A DNA stretch of 64,000 nt from Salinibacter ruber DSM 13855. Lineage in GTDB: Bacteria; Bacteroidota; Rhodothermia; Rhodothermales; Salinibacteraceae. The DNA lies in assembly GCF_000013045.1 (NCBI RefSeq), contig NC_007677.1:3032203-3096202 (forward strand), given 5' to 3'. The notes under the pieces are model-generated. The model was not told the origin of the DNA, made no database searches, and saw nothing but the letters and a program-made list of their open reading frames with translations. Positions 10,039 through 18,755 of the stretch are shown piece by piece. Both the position numbers and the translations under genes were made by a program. How positions within the stretch are numbered: the first letter of the stretch is position 1; each line of letters opens with the position of its first letter.

Positions 10039-10758
10039 ATGTTCAACTTTTTTCGACGCTCGACCGACGACGATGACGCCGCCGCCCCCTCGTCGGCCCT
10101 CTCGGTGCTCGGGGAGGACACGACCGCACAGGGGACGTTTGACCTGAAGGAGGACGACCTCCGGGTCGATGGGGTCCTCGACGGGGACGTGACGACCGAG
10201 GGGCACGTGCACGTGTCCCGCGGGGGCGCCATCCACGGGGAAATTCGGGCCGGGTCGATCCGAATCGCCGGCGACGCGACAGGGATCCTGCACGCGCAGG
10301 CGGACCTCGTCGTGCTGCAAACCGCGTCGGTGCACGGCATTCTGTGTGCCGAGGCCCTGACAATTGAGGACGAGGCCGACTTTGAGGGGGGCCTGTGCGA
10401 CACCGCGGACCAGATTCCGGTTCTGAAGGACGCCTTCTTCTCCGCCGAGGCATACACAATCCCTGCCCTTTCGTCGTCCCCCGACGAGCCCCCGGCCGAC
10501 TCGTCGGGGCAACAGCCGTCCGAGGCCGCCGAGCGGTCCGTTACGCTCGACATTGAGCCGTCGTCGCCCCCCGAGTCCACCGATACCGGGGAGGAGACCG
10601 CCTCCTTTCGCCCCCTCCAAGAAGGGGACGGCCTTCCGGAATCCCCGTCCTCCTCGCCGGCCGCCCCCTCGACGGACCCGTCCGGCGCCGAGCCCGAGAC
10701 GCCGGATGCCGAAAACACCGACGACACGGAAGACACCCTCTCCACGATTGAGTGGTGA
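10039..10758 (+). CDS. Bactofilin (polymer-forming cytoskeletal protein)
   Basis: This is a 239-residue protein. Residues about 20-125 form the bactofilin beta-helix: repeated short turns such as GTFDLKEDDLRVDGVLDGDV, GHVHVSRGGAIHGEIRAGSI and ADLVVLQTASVHGILCAEAL. It begins MFNFFRR, a short hydrophobic/basic N-terminus that could contact the membrane. The last ~100 residues are an acidic, Ser/Pro/Glu-rich disordered tail. Bactofilins assemble nucleotide-free filaments that act in cell shape and polar localisation. It lies just downstream of the actin-like gene and probably shares its transcript. Confidence 0.9.
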   Translation: MFNFFRRSTDDDDAAAPSSALSVLGEDTTAQGTFDLKEDDLRVDGVLDGDVTTEGHVHVSRGGAIHGEIRAGSIRIAGDATGILHAQADLVVLQTASVHGILCAEALTIEDEADFEGGLCDTADQIPVLKDAFFSAEAYTIPALSSSPDEPPADSSGQQPSEAAERSVTLDIEPSSPPESTDTGEETASFRPLQEGDGLPESPSSSPAAPSTDPSGAEPETPDAENTDDTEDTLSTIEW

Positions 10759-10882
10759 TGCCGCCGCCCTCACCACGCGGTCTCCCAAATTGCCGGCGAA
10801 AAGCCCCGCCCCCGCCGAACGAACCGGGGGCCCATGCCGTCCATACACACCGCGAAACTGGTGTTCAAGACGTCCCGACGGC

Positions 10883-12574
10883 ATGACGGAGGCCCCTTCC
10901 TACACTGACATCGACACCCTGGCCGACCGGCTACGGGACGTTCCCTACGAGTCGATCCTGCGCACGATCGGGCGCGTGGCCGAGCGGAAGGGCATCGAGG
11001 CGTACGCCGTGGGCGGCATGGTGCGCGACGTGCTCCTGGGCCGCTCCACTACGGACCTCGACTTCGTCACCGTCGGGCCCGAGACCGGCATCGCACTGGC
11101 CGAGGCGGTGGGCGAGGCCCTCGGCGGCCGCACCGCACACGTCTACCCCAAGTTCGGCACCGCCGCGATCCGCATCCCCGCCGCGGACGCGCTCCCCGAC
11201 GACCACCCGGACGACGCGCTCGTGCTGGAGTTCGTGGCCGCCCGCAAGGAGAGCTACCGCTCCGACTCCCGAAAGCCGGAGGTGGAGGCCGGCACGTTGG
11301 AGGACGACCAGTACCGCCGCGACTTTACGGTCAACGCGATGGCGATCCACCTCACGCCGGACCGCTTCGGCGCCCTCCTCGACCCGTTCGACGGCCGGCG
11401 CGACCTGGAGCGGCAGACCATCGACACGCCCCTCGACCCGGCGGACACGTTCGAGGACGACCCCCTCCGCATGATCCGGGCCGCCCGCTTTGCCACGCAG
11501 CTCGAGTTTCGGGTGTCCGACCGCGTGTTCGACGCAATGGGGACGCAGGCCCACCGCGTCGAGATCCTGAGCCAGGAGCGCATCACCGAAGAGCTCCACA
11601 AGATGCTGGAGGCCGACACGCCGTCCATCGGCTTCAAGATTCTGGAGGCCTCCGGCGTGCTGGCGCACGTCATGCCTGAAATTCAGCGGCTGAAGGGGGT
11701 GGACGTGGTCAACGGGCGCGACCACAAGGACAATTTCTACCACACGCTCGAGGTGCTCGACAACGTCGCGGAGCGGACGTCGGACCGGCCCGGGGCGGAG
11801 ACGCGCTGGCTCCGGTGGGCCGCCCTCCTCCACGACATCGCCAAGCCCAAGACCAAGCGATTCGATCCGGAGGACGGCTGGACCTTCCACGGCCACGAGG
11901 ACGTGGGCGCCCGCATGATCCCGGACCTCTTCCGCAAGTGGCGCCTGCCGACCGACGAGCGGCTGGACTACGTGCAGAAACTGGTCCGCCTCCATCTCCG
12001 CCCCATCGCGCTGGCGGACGAGAAGGTGACCGACTCGGCGGTGCGCCGCCTGCTCTACGAGGCCGGGGACGACATCGACGACCTCATGACCCTGGTGCGG
12101 TCGGACGTCACCTCGAACAACCCGGACCGGCGCCGCCGCTACCAGCGCGCCTTCGACCGCGTGGAGGAGAAGATGCGGGCCGTGGAGGAGAAGGACCGCC
12201 TCCGCAACTTCGAGCCGCCGGTGGACGGGTACGAGATCATGGAGACGCTCGGCATCGAAGAGGGGGTGGCCGTGGGCATCGCCAAGACGTGGATCCGCGA
12301 GGCCATTCTCGACGGCGAGATTCCCAACGAGCACGACGCGGCCTACGACCACCTCATGGCGATCAAGGACGAGGCGCTCCGCCGCGGCGCCCTCTTCGAG
12401 GCGATGCAGGACCGGCTCGACGGGCCGGAGAACCGGGCGCTGGGCGCGATCAAGGAGGTCGTCTTCGAGGACCCGGACCTGCCGGACGACCGCGAGGCGG
12501 CACTGGACTACCTGAACGCCGTGAAGGAGGAGGCGCTGGCGGACGGGCCCTCCACCGACGAAGCGGATCCGTAG
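10883..12574 (+). CDS. cca: CCA tRNA nucleotidyltransferase with HD domain
   Basis: This is a 563-residue protein that adds or repairs the 3' CCA end of tRNA. The class II nucleotidyltransferase head has GGMVRDVLLG (44-53) and the metal-binding DLD (58-60), followed by RRDFTVNAMA and the DPLRMIRAARFA segment of the neck. A central HD domain has HDIAKPKTK and a second HGHED. The open frame continues 110 codons upstream, but those codons overlap the bactofilin gene in another frame. The ATG at 10883 fits the family start. Confidence 0.92.
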   Translation: MTEAPSYTDIDTLADRLRDVPYESILRTIGRVAERKGIEAYAVGGMVRDVLLGRSTTDLDFVTVGPETGIALAEAVGEALGGRTAHVYPKFGTAAIRIPAADALPDDHPDDALVLEFVAARKESYRSDSRKPEVEAGTLEDDQYRRDFTVNAMAIHLTPDRFGALLDPFDGRRDLERQTIDTPLDPADTFEDDPLRMIRAARFATQLEFRVSDRVFDAMGTQAHRVEILSQERITEELHKMLEADTPSIGFKILEASGVLAHVMPEIQRLKGVDVVNGRDHKDNFYHTLEVLDNVAERTSDRPGAETRWLRWAALLHDIAKPKTKRFDPEDGWTFHGHEDVGARMIPDLFRKWRLPTDERLDYVQKLVRLHLRPIALADEKVTDSAVRRLLYEAGDDIDDLMTLVRSDVTSNNPDRRRRYQRAFDRVEEKMRAVEEKDRLRNFEPPVDGYEIMETLGIEEGVAVGIAKTWIREAILDGEIPNEHDAAYDHLMAIKDEALRRGALFEAMQDRLDGPENRALGAIKEVVFEDPDLPDDREAALDYLNAVKEEALADGPSTDEADP

Positions 12575-12701
12575 CCCCCCTACTGCACGGATCGATCCGC
12601 TCTGTGCAACAGCGGAGTGGACTGGCAGGAGCCTCCTGTTTCTGGCGGGCCTTTCCCTCGTCTCAACCCCATCGACAGGCCGGATCGCACGGGCAGAAAC
12701 A

Positions 12702-13925
12702 TTATCCCTGTCCGGACACGTCCGCGTCGGTCGGTCCCTGTCCGTCGTAGGCGGCGACGAATTCGTCGAGCCGGTCGGGGTCGTCGGCGCCGGGCAGCGG
12801 CCGGGTCGCCGTCTCGCACGCGGCGTCCACGCCGAGCTCGCCGCAGACGTGATCGGACACGGCCTCGGCCATCTGTCGGTAGGTCGTCAGCTTGCCGCCG
12901 ACGATGCTGGCAAAGTTGTCCACCCCGTCGGCGGCATGGTCCACGGTGGTAAAGCCCCGCGAGATGCCGCGCCGATTGCTCGCCTGCTCGTCGGGGGCGT
13001 ACAGCGGCCGCACGCCCCACCACGTGCGGACCGTCGGGGCGTCGGCCACAGGGGGCAGCATGGTGGCGCACTCCCGGACGGACGTCTCGACCTCCCAGTC
13101 GGCCTCCTCGTAGTCGTCCGGGTCCGACACCGGCACGCTCGTGGTTCCCAGCACCACCTCGTCGTCGTGGGGCACGACGATGTCCCCGTCGTCCGGGTCG
13201 CGACACCGGTTCAGCGCCGGGCCGAGGCCCTCGTACTCCACCGAGATCATGACGCCCCGGGAGGGGGCCATTCCCAGGTCGACATCGGCCATCGACGCGA
13301 CCGTGCCCGCCCAGGCCCCCGTCGCGTTCACGACGTATGTCGGCTCGACCGCCGCGTCGACCGTCCCACCGATCAGTGCCTTCACGACCTGTCCCCTCTC
13401 AACCACCAGGTCCTCAAGGGGTGCGTGGGGACGCACGAACCCGCCATGGGCCTCGGCATCGGCGGCATTGGCGGCACTGAGGCGCGACGGGTACACCACC
13501 CCGTCGGGCACCCACATCGCCCGCTCCACATCGTCCGACAGGCCCGGCACGCGGGCGCGCGCTTCCGCCGCGCTAAGCAGGGTCGTCTCGATCCCAATCG
13601 CGTCGCAGGCCGCCCGTTTCTCCTCGAAGTAGTCCGGGTCGTCGTCGGCCAGCTGGACGAACAGGCCGCCGGTGTCCCGGATGCACGCCCCGGCGATGGA
13701 CCGGAGGACGCGGTTTTCTGCGATGCACTCCTCCGCCCCCACCCGGTTGGCCTCGGCGTAACGGGCCCCGCTGTGTAGCAGTCCGTGGGAGCGACTAGAG
13801 GCCCCGCTGGAGAGCCCCTCCCGCTCCACCAGAAGCACCTCAACGCCGCGCAGCGCGAGGTCCCGGGCGATGCCCGTGCCGGTGGCGCCGCCGCCAATCA
13901 CGAGTACTGCGGGGGAGTCGTTCAT
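12702..13925 (-). CDS. FAD-dependent glycerol-3-phosphate dehydrogenase (GlpA/GlpD family)
   Basis: This is a 407-residue FAD oxidoreductase. The N-terminal dinucleotide motif is VLVIGGGATGTGIARDLALRG, and GLSSGASSRSHGLLHSGARY follows as in GlpA/GlpD. The C-terminal region SIVGGKLTTYRQMAE is the conserved end of the DAO domain. It oxidises sn-glycerol 3-phosphate to dihydroxyacetone phosphate at the membrane and passes electrons to quinone. It stops shortly after the DAO domain and lacks the BFD-like iron-sulfur tail of anaerobic GlpA. No glpB/C, glpK or glpF is adjacent. The ATG at 13925 directly precedes the FAD motif. Confidence 0.85.
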   Translation of the reverse strand: MNDSPAVLVIGGGATGTGIARDLALRGVEVLLVEREGLSSGASSRSHGLLHSGARYAEANRVGAEECIAENRVLRSIAGACIRDTGGLFVQLADDDPDYFEEKRAACDAIGIETTLLSAAEARARVPGLSDDVERAMWVPDGVVYPSRLSAANAADAEAHGGFVRPHAPLEDLVVERGQVVKALIGGTVDAAVEPTYVVNATGAWAGTVASMADVDLGMAPSRGVMISVEYEGLGPALNRCRDPDDGDIVVPHDDEVVLGTTSVPVSDPDDYEEADWEVETSVRECATMLPPVADAPTVRTWWGVRPLYAPDEQASNRRGISRGFTTVDHAADGVDNFASIVGGKLTTYRQMAEAVSDHVCGELGVDAACETATRPLPGADDPDRLDEFVAAYDGQGPTDADVSGQG

Positions 13926-14271
13926 GTTGGGCGGGGGTCCGTGGAGAAATTGGGGAAGTGTCCGATGAGCACAAAAGTTAGACACCCCTTCAGGACGTAG
14001 TTGTCCGGGCGCTGGGGATATGAGACATGTCTTTCACAACCTCGTGGACGTCTCGACTGCGGACGAGAAGGAATGGCGGTCCTCATGTGGGAACGCAGCA
14101 CACGACCACGGGCGACTTCCCACGAGATAACACGACCGTAAGGGTAGATCGCAGGGTCGTCACGTTTGAACAGGCCTCGTTTGCACCTTCTCGACGCAGA
14201 ATAGGTACCGCACTCACATACTTAATAGTGCTCTTCCGGAGCATGTCCTTCTGACCACCGAGCCTAGCCTC
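13926..14271. other. Intergenic stretch between divergent genes
   Basis: The 346 bases between the starts of the glycerol-3-phosphate dehydrogenase (minus) and the CHRD lipoprotein (plus) must hold both promoters. I see no convincing gene, repeat or RNA here. A 75-codon open frame at 14027-14254 has no recognisable features. Confidence 0.5.
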
Positions 14272-15225
14272 ATGGATGCCTTCCGTACTTCTACCCTCCC
14301 AATCCTCTGCCTTCTTCCACTGGCCCTCGGGGTACTGGCCGGCTGTGACAGCAGCGATTCGGGAATGAATGCAGATCAGCCTCTCCGCCAAGTGAGCTAC
14401 GACCTGTCGGCCCAGTCCAACGACGGGGCGCTCTCCGACGGCTTGAGCGCCACGGCCACTTTTCGGGAATTGGGCCCCAACCAGACACTCGTCACGCTTG
14501 AACTCAACGGTGGAGCCACAGGCACAACCGTGTCCCACCCCGCGCACATCCATAACGGCGCCGCCGGGTCGGGAGGGGGCATCGAGATCTACCTCAGCCC
14601 AATCGACGGCACCGGCGGAGGGGGGACAAGTGCTCGGGTCGTAGATCGATCGTTTGATAATCTTGCCGACTTCGACGGATACATCAACATCCACGAGAGC
14701 GCCGCGAACCTCGGCAATGTCGTTGCGCAGGGCAACATTGGGGCCAACGCCGACGGCCAGCCCAGCGAAGGCTTCAACGTAGTGGACAATCCCCAATCAA
14801 CGACGTACTCACTGTCCGCCAACCCGAACGATGGCAGCGTCGCTCCGGACGGCATTCCAGGACAGGTGACGTTTAACGAGGTGACCAACGGAATGACAAT
14901 CGTCACCTGGAAGCTCAATGTCGACGGTGCAACGGGAGCGGACGTATCCCACCCGGCGCACATCCACAACGGTGTGATCGGCGGATCGGGAGGGGGCATC
15001 GAGATTTACCTCAGCCCTGTTGACGGCACCGACTCTGCGGCTCGGAGCAGCAAGCTCGTCAACCGCTCCTACGACAACCTGACGAGCTTCGACGGTTACG
15101 TTAACGTTCACCAGAGCGCCGCGAAGCTTGGCAATGTCGTCGCGCAGGGCAACATCGGTGCCAATGCCAGTGGTGGCGACGATGGCGGCGGGGGCGGCGG
15201 TGGAGGTGGGGGCGGCGGATACTAG
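14272..15225 (+). CDS. Lipoprotein with two CHRD domains
   Basis: This is a 317-residue exported protein. A lipoprotein signal ends at LAGC, so it should be lipid-anchored after cleavage before that Cys. Two CHRD-like domains follow (about 40-165 and 178-305). They share VSHPAHIHNG, then GGGIEIYLSP, FDGY(I/V)N(I/V)H and NLGNVVAQGNIGAN, so an internal duplication is evident. The chain ends in a run of about 11 Gly and Tyr. CHRD domains occur in chordin and in many bacterial surface proteins; the biochemical role is unknown. A strong hairpin terminator follows at 15261-15303. Confidence 0.85.
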   Translation: MDAFRTSTLPILCLLPLALGVLAGCDSSDSGMNADQPLRQVSYDLSAQSNDGALSDGLSATATFRELGPNQTLVTLELNGGATGTTVSHPAHIHNGAAGSGGGIEIYLSPIDGTGGGGTSARVVDRSFDNLADFDGYINIHESAANLGNVVAQGNIGANADGQPSEGFNVVDNPQSTTYSLSANPNDGSVAPDGIPGQVTFNEVTNGMTIVTWKLNVDGATGADVSHPAHIHNGVIGGSGGGIEIYLSPVDGTDSAARSSKLVNRSYDNLTSFDGYVNVHQSAAKLGNVVAQGNIGANASGGDDGGGGGGGGGGGGY

Positions 15226-15260
15226 TGCATCCCCGCTTAGCGTCACGTATCACACGAACC

Positions 15261-15303
15261 GGAAAAGGGACCGTCCGACCACGTGTCGGGGGGTCCCTTT
15301 TCC
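15261..15303 (+). terminator. Terminator after the CHRD lipoprotein gene
   Basis: GGAAAAGGGACC (15261-15272) and GGTCCCTTTTCC (15292-15303) form a perfect 12-bp stem, with the T-rich arm on the 3' side. It lies 36 bases after the stop codon. Confidence 0.85.
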
Positions 15304-15363
15304 TGCTCGTGTTTCTGCCCCGTATGTCCATTTGGACCGACGGGCCTGCCTCCGATCACCTTC

Positions 15364-15394
15364 GTTACTGCATTCCTGTGTTACTGCATTCCTG
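15364..15394. repeat. Two tandem copies of a 15-bp unit
   Basis: GTTACTGCATTCCTG occurs at 15364-15378 and again at 15380-15394, just before the start of the CBS gene. It may be a slippage duplication or a double regulator site in the leader. Confidence 0.8.
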
Positions 15395-15400
15395 CTTCCA

Positions 15401-15895
15401 ATGGACGACGAACCCGCAATTCCCAACTCCAGCGTCGAGGACGTGCTTGAGGCGAAGGGCGCCCTCCACGACCCGACCACCGTGCTCACCGCCGCGCCCC
15501 AGGACAGCGTCTACGACTGCATCGACCGGATGGCCGAGATCGGGGTCGGCTCCATCGTGGTGACGGCCGACGGCGCCATCGCGGGCATCTTTACGGAGCG
15601 CGACCACATGCGCAAGATGGCGCTGGAGGGACGCGCCCCCAGGGACACCGCGGTGCAAACCGTCATGACGGAGGACGTAGCGACCGTCACGCCGGCCCAG
15701 TCGCTCGAAGACGCCCTCGACCGAATGCGCGACCTGCAGTGCCGTCACCTGCCGGTGGTCGACGCCGACGGGCAGCTTAGCGGCATCATTTCGATGCGCG
15801 ACTGCATGCGGCAGCTCTCGGAGGCGGCGAAGTCCAAGGCCCTTCAGCTGATCGAGTACATGGAGGAGGAGTACGTCGTGCGCCAGTACGGATAG
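15401..15895 (+). CDS. CBS-domain pair protein
   Basis: This is a 164-residue cytoplasmic protein made almost only of two CBS domains (about residues 20-80 and 85-145). The paired motifs are VGSIVVTADGAIAGIFTERD and CRHLPVVDADGQLSGIISMRD. CBS pairs bind adenine nucleotides or SAM and act as energy or ionic sensors. The C-terminal tail LIEYMEEEYVVRQYG is typical of stand-alone CBS proteins. The ATG at 15401 excludes a longer upstream open frame that overlaps the terminator of the previous gene. Confidence 0.9.
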   Translation: MDDEPAIPNSSVEDVLEAKGALHDPTTVLTAAPQDSVYDCIDRMAEIGVGSIVVTADGAIAGIFTERDHMRKMALEGRAPRDTAVQTVMTEDVATVTPAQSLEDALDRMRDLQCRHLPVVDADGQLSGIISMRDCMRQLSEAAKSKALQLIEYMEEEYVVRQYG

Positions 15896-15968
15896 TCCAC
15901 GATGGGACTCGGCCGGTGGGGCCGTGGCTGCCCTCCATCGGAAAAGGCCACACGGGCCGGCGCGGCGG

Positions 15969-16901
15969 CTACGACGCGTCGGTCGCGGCCGACCCGGACA
16001 CGGCGTCAGACAGGGGCACGTCCATGCCCAGCAGCTCCGCGCTCCGGTGCCACAGGCGCTCGGCGGCCGCCCGGTCCCGGGCCGCAGCCGCCGGCGTGGT
16101 GGGCGACTGCCCCGAGAAGTACCGCCCCGAGACATCGGCCGTATCGGGCGACACGGCCACGTGCAGGAGCTCGGCGGCCCCGTCGGCCACCGACGAGGTG
16201 CCCGGCACCACGCCCAGCATCTGAAACAGGCCCGAGAGCGGGCCGGGCAGGAACCGTCCGAACTGGCTTCCGGGGACGAATCCGGGATGGAGGCTGTTGG
16301 ACACGGCGGGGCGGCCCGCGGCGTCCAGGCGACGGGCCAGCTCCGACGCGAACAGCACGTTTGCGAGCTTCGAGTGGGCGTAGGCCCCCATTCCGGAGTA
16401 CCCGTCGACGGTGCGCACGCGGTCCAGATCGAGCTCGGCCCCGCGGTGGGCGTCGGAGGCCATCGTGACGACGCGGGCGTCCTCGCGCAGGTGGTCGAGG
16501 AGCTCGGCGGTCAGCAGGTACGGGGCGAGGTGGTTTACGTAGAACGTGCGCTCGATGCCCTCCACGAGCCGCCCCTCCCGAAACAGCCCCCCGGCGTTGT
16601 TGAGCAGGAGGTCGAGCCCGTCCGTTTCCGTACGGACCGTCTCCGCCAGCGTACGGATCGCGGCGGCCTCCGTGAAGTCCGCCGCCACGAAGGCCGCCTC
16701 GCCTCCCTCCTCGCGGATGCCCTCGACGACCGCCTCTCCCGCCTCGCGGTCGCGGCCGTGCACGATCACCTCCGCCCCGAGCCGTCCCAGCGCATACGCC
16801 GCCACGCGGCCGATGCCGCTCGTGGAGCCGGTGACGAGGGCCGTCTGTCCGGTGCAGTCGATGTCCGTGACGGTCGCGAGAGACTCGGGGCGTGTGCTCA
16901 T
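15969..16901 (-). CDS. Short-chain dehydrogenase/reductase
   Basis: This is a 310-residue NAD(P)-dependent oxidoreductase with a Rossmann fold. The cofactor motif TGSTSGIGR, the NNAGG motif and the catalytic Tyr-x3-Lys in GAYAHSKLAN are all present. The overall pattern (HPGFVPGSQF, NHLAPYLLT) resembles the retinol-dehydrogenase-like SDRs. The substrate is unknown. It is the last gene of a minus-strand run and starts 47 bases after the small Cys-containing gene. Confidence 0.9.
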   Translation of the reverse strand: MSTRPESLATVTDIDCTGQTALVTGSTSGIGRVAAYALGRLGAEVIVHGRDREAGEAVVEGIREEGGEAAFVAADFTEAAAIRTLAETVRTETDGLDLLLNNAGGLFREGRLVEGIERTFYVNHLAPYLLTAELLDHLREDARVVTMASDAHRGAELDLDRVRTVDGYSGMGAYAHSKLANVLFASELARRLDAAGRPAVSNSLHPGFVPGSQFGRFLPGPLSGLFQMLGVVPGTSSVADGAAELLHVAVSPDTADVSGRYFSGQSPTTPAAAARDRAAAERLWHRSAELLGMDVPLSDAVSGSAATDAS

Positions 16902-16948
16902 TGGATCGTTGAGGATTGAGACTCAGAACGGAGAAGGGACAGTCGTAC

Positions 16949-17284
16949 CTACGCGTCGGCGTTGCGGCAGCGTAGGGAGTAGCGGTTGTACTCGTGGGCC
17001 CGGTCCGGATCCCGCGCCATTGCCCGCAACACGTCTATGGCGCGACGGAGCTGTGCCGGGGTGGCGTTCGCGCAGAAGGGCGGCGTCACGTCGGTGTCCC
17101 ACTTTGTCCCCACCGCCACGTCGTACGCGATGCGCTTGAAACAGTGATCGAACCGCACCGGATAGGCCCCCGACGCGGCCTTCGCGGGAAGAATGTCCTC
17201 CGCGAGATGCTCCATCGTGCGCACGAGCCCCGAGGGCGTCTCGTCGGGCGACGCAAACAGGCACGTCTGCTGGGGCATCGGCAT
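16949..17284 (-). CDS. Small Cys-containing protein of unknown function, next to MoxR/VWA genes
   Basis: I do not recognise this 111-residue protein. The start at 17284 (MPMPQQTCLF) is chosen because upstream codons in this frame overlap the VWA gene. It contains segments such as HLAEDILPAKAASGAYPVRF and DHCFKRIAYDVAVGTKWD, four Cys, and a basic C-terminus (EYNRYSLRCRNADA). There is no signal peptide or membrane segment. It lies 70 bases downstream of the VWA gene in the same direction, so it may be a third component of that module. Confidence 0.65.
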   Translation of the reverse strand: MPMPQQTCLFASPDETPSGLVRTMEHLAEDILPAKAASGAYPVRFDHCFKRIAYDVAVGTKWDTDVTPPFCANATPAQLRRAIDVLRAMARDPDRAHEYNRYSLRCRNADA

Positions 17285-17354
17285 GCTCTTGTTGGCTTTG
17301 GGAGGACGGGCGTCGATGGGGGCGTTGCGATGACCGGCGCGAACGCCCGCGTCC

Positions 17355-18722
17355 TCACGGCCGAATCTTGCGCGCGAGCCGCCCGAACGCCTCGGTGTCG
17401 GGGCAGTGGAAGTGCCGCCCTCGGTACTGGAGCCGGACCCGCTGATGGCGGTCCCGCGCGCTCTCCCAGTAGTTCGACGGGGGGCAGTTGTCGAACCAGT
17501 AGAGGGTGCAGTTCCGGGAGTGCTCCACGATCTCGTCGGTTCCGTCCCAGTCGGTAAAGTAGAGGACCACGCGTCCCTCCAGGTCCCACGCAGCCCCCCG
17601 ATCGTCGTTGACGAACCGCATCGGGCCCGGGTCAAACTGGGCATCGATGCGCCCGTTGGGGCACAGGAAAATGTCGATGTCGTCGCGGAGGAGGGCGCCG
17701 GTGGCAACCTTCGAGTAGAACACCGCCTCGTCGCGGCAGGAGGGCGAGGTGTCGACCAGCAGGGCCAGCCGGCGCTTCGTGTAGTCCATCTTACAGTGCT
17801 GGAGGGGCCGGCGGTCGATCTGCCGTCGCATGATCTTGCGCGGGTCCCAGAACTCGTCCCCGGGCACCTGTTGGTAGCTCATGTCCTCGGCCACCTTGCT
17901 TACGAGGCGGGCGAACATCGACGCGATCCGGTGGTCCTCCCGGTCCGAAGGCGTCCACTCGGTGTCGGCCGTGCCCTCGTTGATCTCGTAGGCGAACTCT
18001 TGGAGCTCCTCCTCCACCTGCTCGGCGCCGTGCGCGCGACGGTGCTCGTCGGTAAAGAATTCCTCCTCGTCCGCTTGCTCCTCATCGAGGGGAGGGGCCT
18101 CGGGCGGATCCTGGACCTGCTCGATCCACGACCCGTCGTCGGGGTCGTCCGTGAGGGCCTCGTCGTTGACCTCGCGGGCGGCCGCTCTCTCCTCGTCGGA
18201 GGGCGCCTGCGGCGGAAGCGTGTCCGCCGCCTCGTCTGGATCAGCAGGGTCGGGCTGGGACTCAGTCGGGTTGCGCCCCGGGTCCCCGCTGTCGGACGGC
18301 CTCGCGTCGGGCACACCGGTGCTGGGCGGGCCGGTCTGTTCGGGGGGGCCGCTCCCGGACTCGGAGGCGCCGTCCGGCACGGCGCTGGCCCCGGCGGACT
18401 CATCGGCCGCCCCCGATTCCTCCGCCCTTCCGTGCTCCGGAGGGACCGACCCGTCCTGGTTCGGGTCGGGCTCAGGGGGGTGCTCCGCGGACGGGTCGGG
18501 AGTCCCCTGGTCGTGGTCGCCCTGCCCCGGCCCCTCGTCGCCCGGGGGCGCGTCGGGGGGCGACTCCGGGGCGTCGGTCGGTACCTCCGCCTCCGACGAC
18601 GTGGGCGTGCGGAACGGCGCGTCGGCCACGGGCCGCCAACGGCGCTCTACCGCAGGGGACGATTCTTCGTCCGCCGTCGCTTCGGAATTCGGAGACGCAT
18701 TGTCGGGGGCCGAGTCGGGCAT
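17355..18722 (-). CDS. VWA-domain protein partnered with a MoxR-type ATPase
   Basis: This is a 455-residue protein. The first ~200 residues are a low-complexity acidic Pro/Ser/Glu-rich tract, probably disordered. The C-terminal part is a von Willebrand A domain. Its metal site is intact: LLVDTSPSC gives DxSxS from Asp324, and FTDWDG supplies the last Asp at about 391. In MoxR/VWA pairs the VWA protein acts with the AAA+ ring to remodel a target, as in cobalt or magnesium chelatases. The ATPase gene lies 33 bases upstream in the same direction. The target is not identifiable. Confidence 0.85.
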   Translation of the reverse strand: MPDSAPDNASPNSEATADEESSPAVERRWRPVADAPFRTPTSSEAEVPTDAPESPPDAPPGDEGPGQGDHDQGTPDPSAEHPPEPDPNQDGSVPPEHGRAEESGAADESAGASAVPDGASESGSGPPEQTGPPSTGVPDARPSDSGDPGRNPTESQPDPADPDEAADTLPPQAPSDEERAAAREVNDEALTDDPDDGSWIEQVQDPPEAPPLDEEQADEEEFFTDEHRRAHGAEQVEEELQEFAYEINEGTADTEWTPSDREDHRIASMFARLVSKVAEDMSYQQVPGDEFWDPRKIMRRQIDRRPLQHCKMDYTKRRLALLVDTSPSCRDEAVFYSKVATGALLRDDIDIFLCPNGRIDAQFDPGPMRFVNDDRGAAWDLEGRVVLYFTDWDGTDEIVEHSRNCTLYWFDNCPPSNYWESARDRHQRVRLQYRGRHFHCPDTEAFGRLARKIRP

Positions 18723-18755
18723 GGCAGGCTGGCGGGTGTGGCACAGTGCGGGACG

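Noticed and set aside
8863..10884. 673-codon open frame on the minus strand
   Set aside because: It covers the actin-like and bactofilin genes, is Arg/Gly/Val-rich and has no recognisable motif. The plus-strand genes have clear motifs.
14027..14254. 75-codon plus-strand frame in the promoter region of the CHRD gene
   Set aside because: No similarity or composition typical of this genome's acidic proteins; it is basic and Ser/Thr/Arg-rich.
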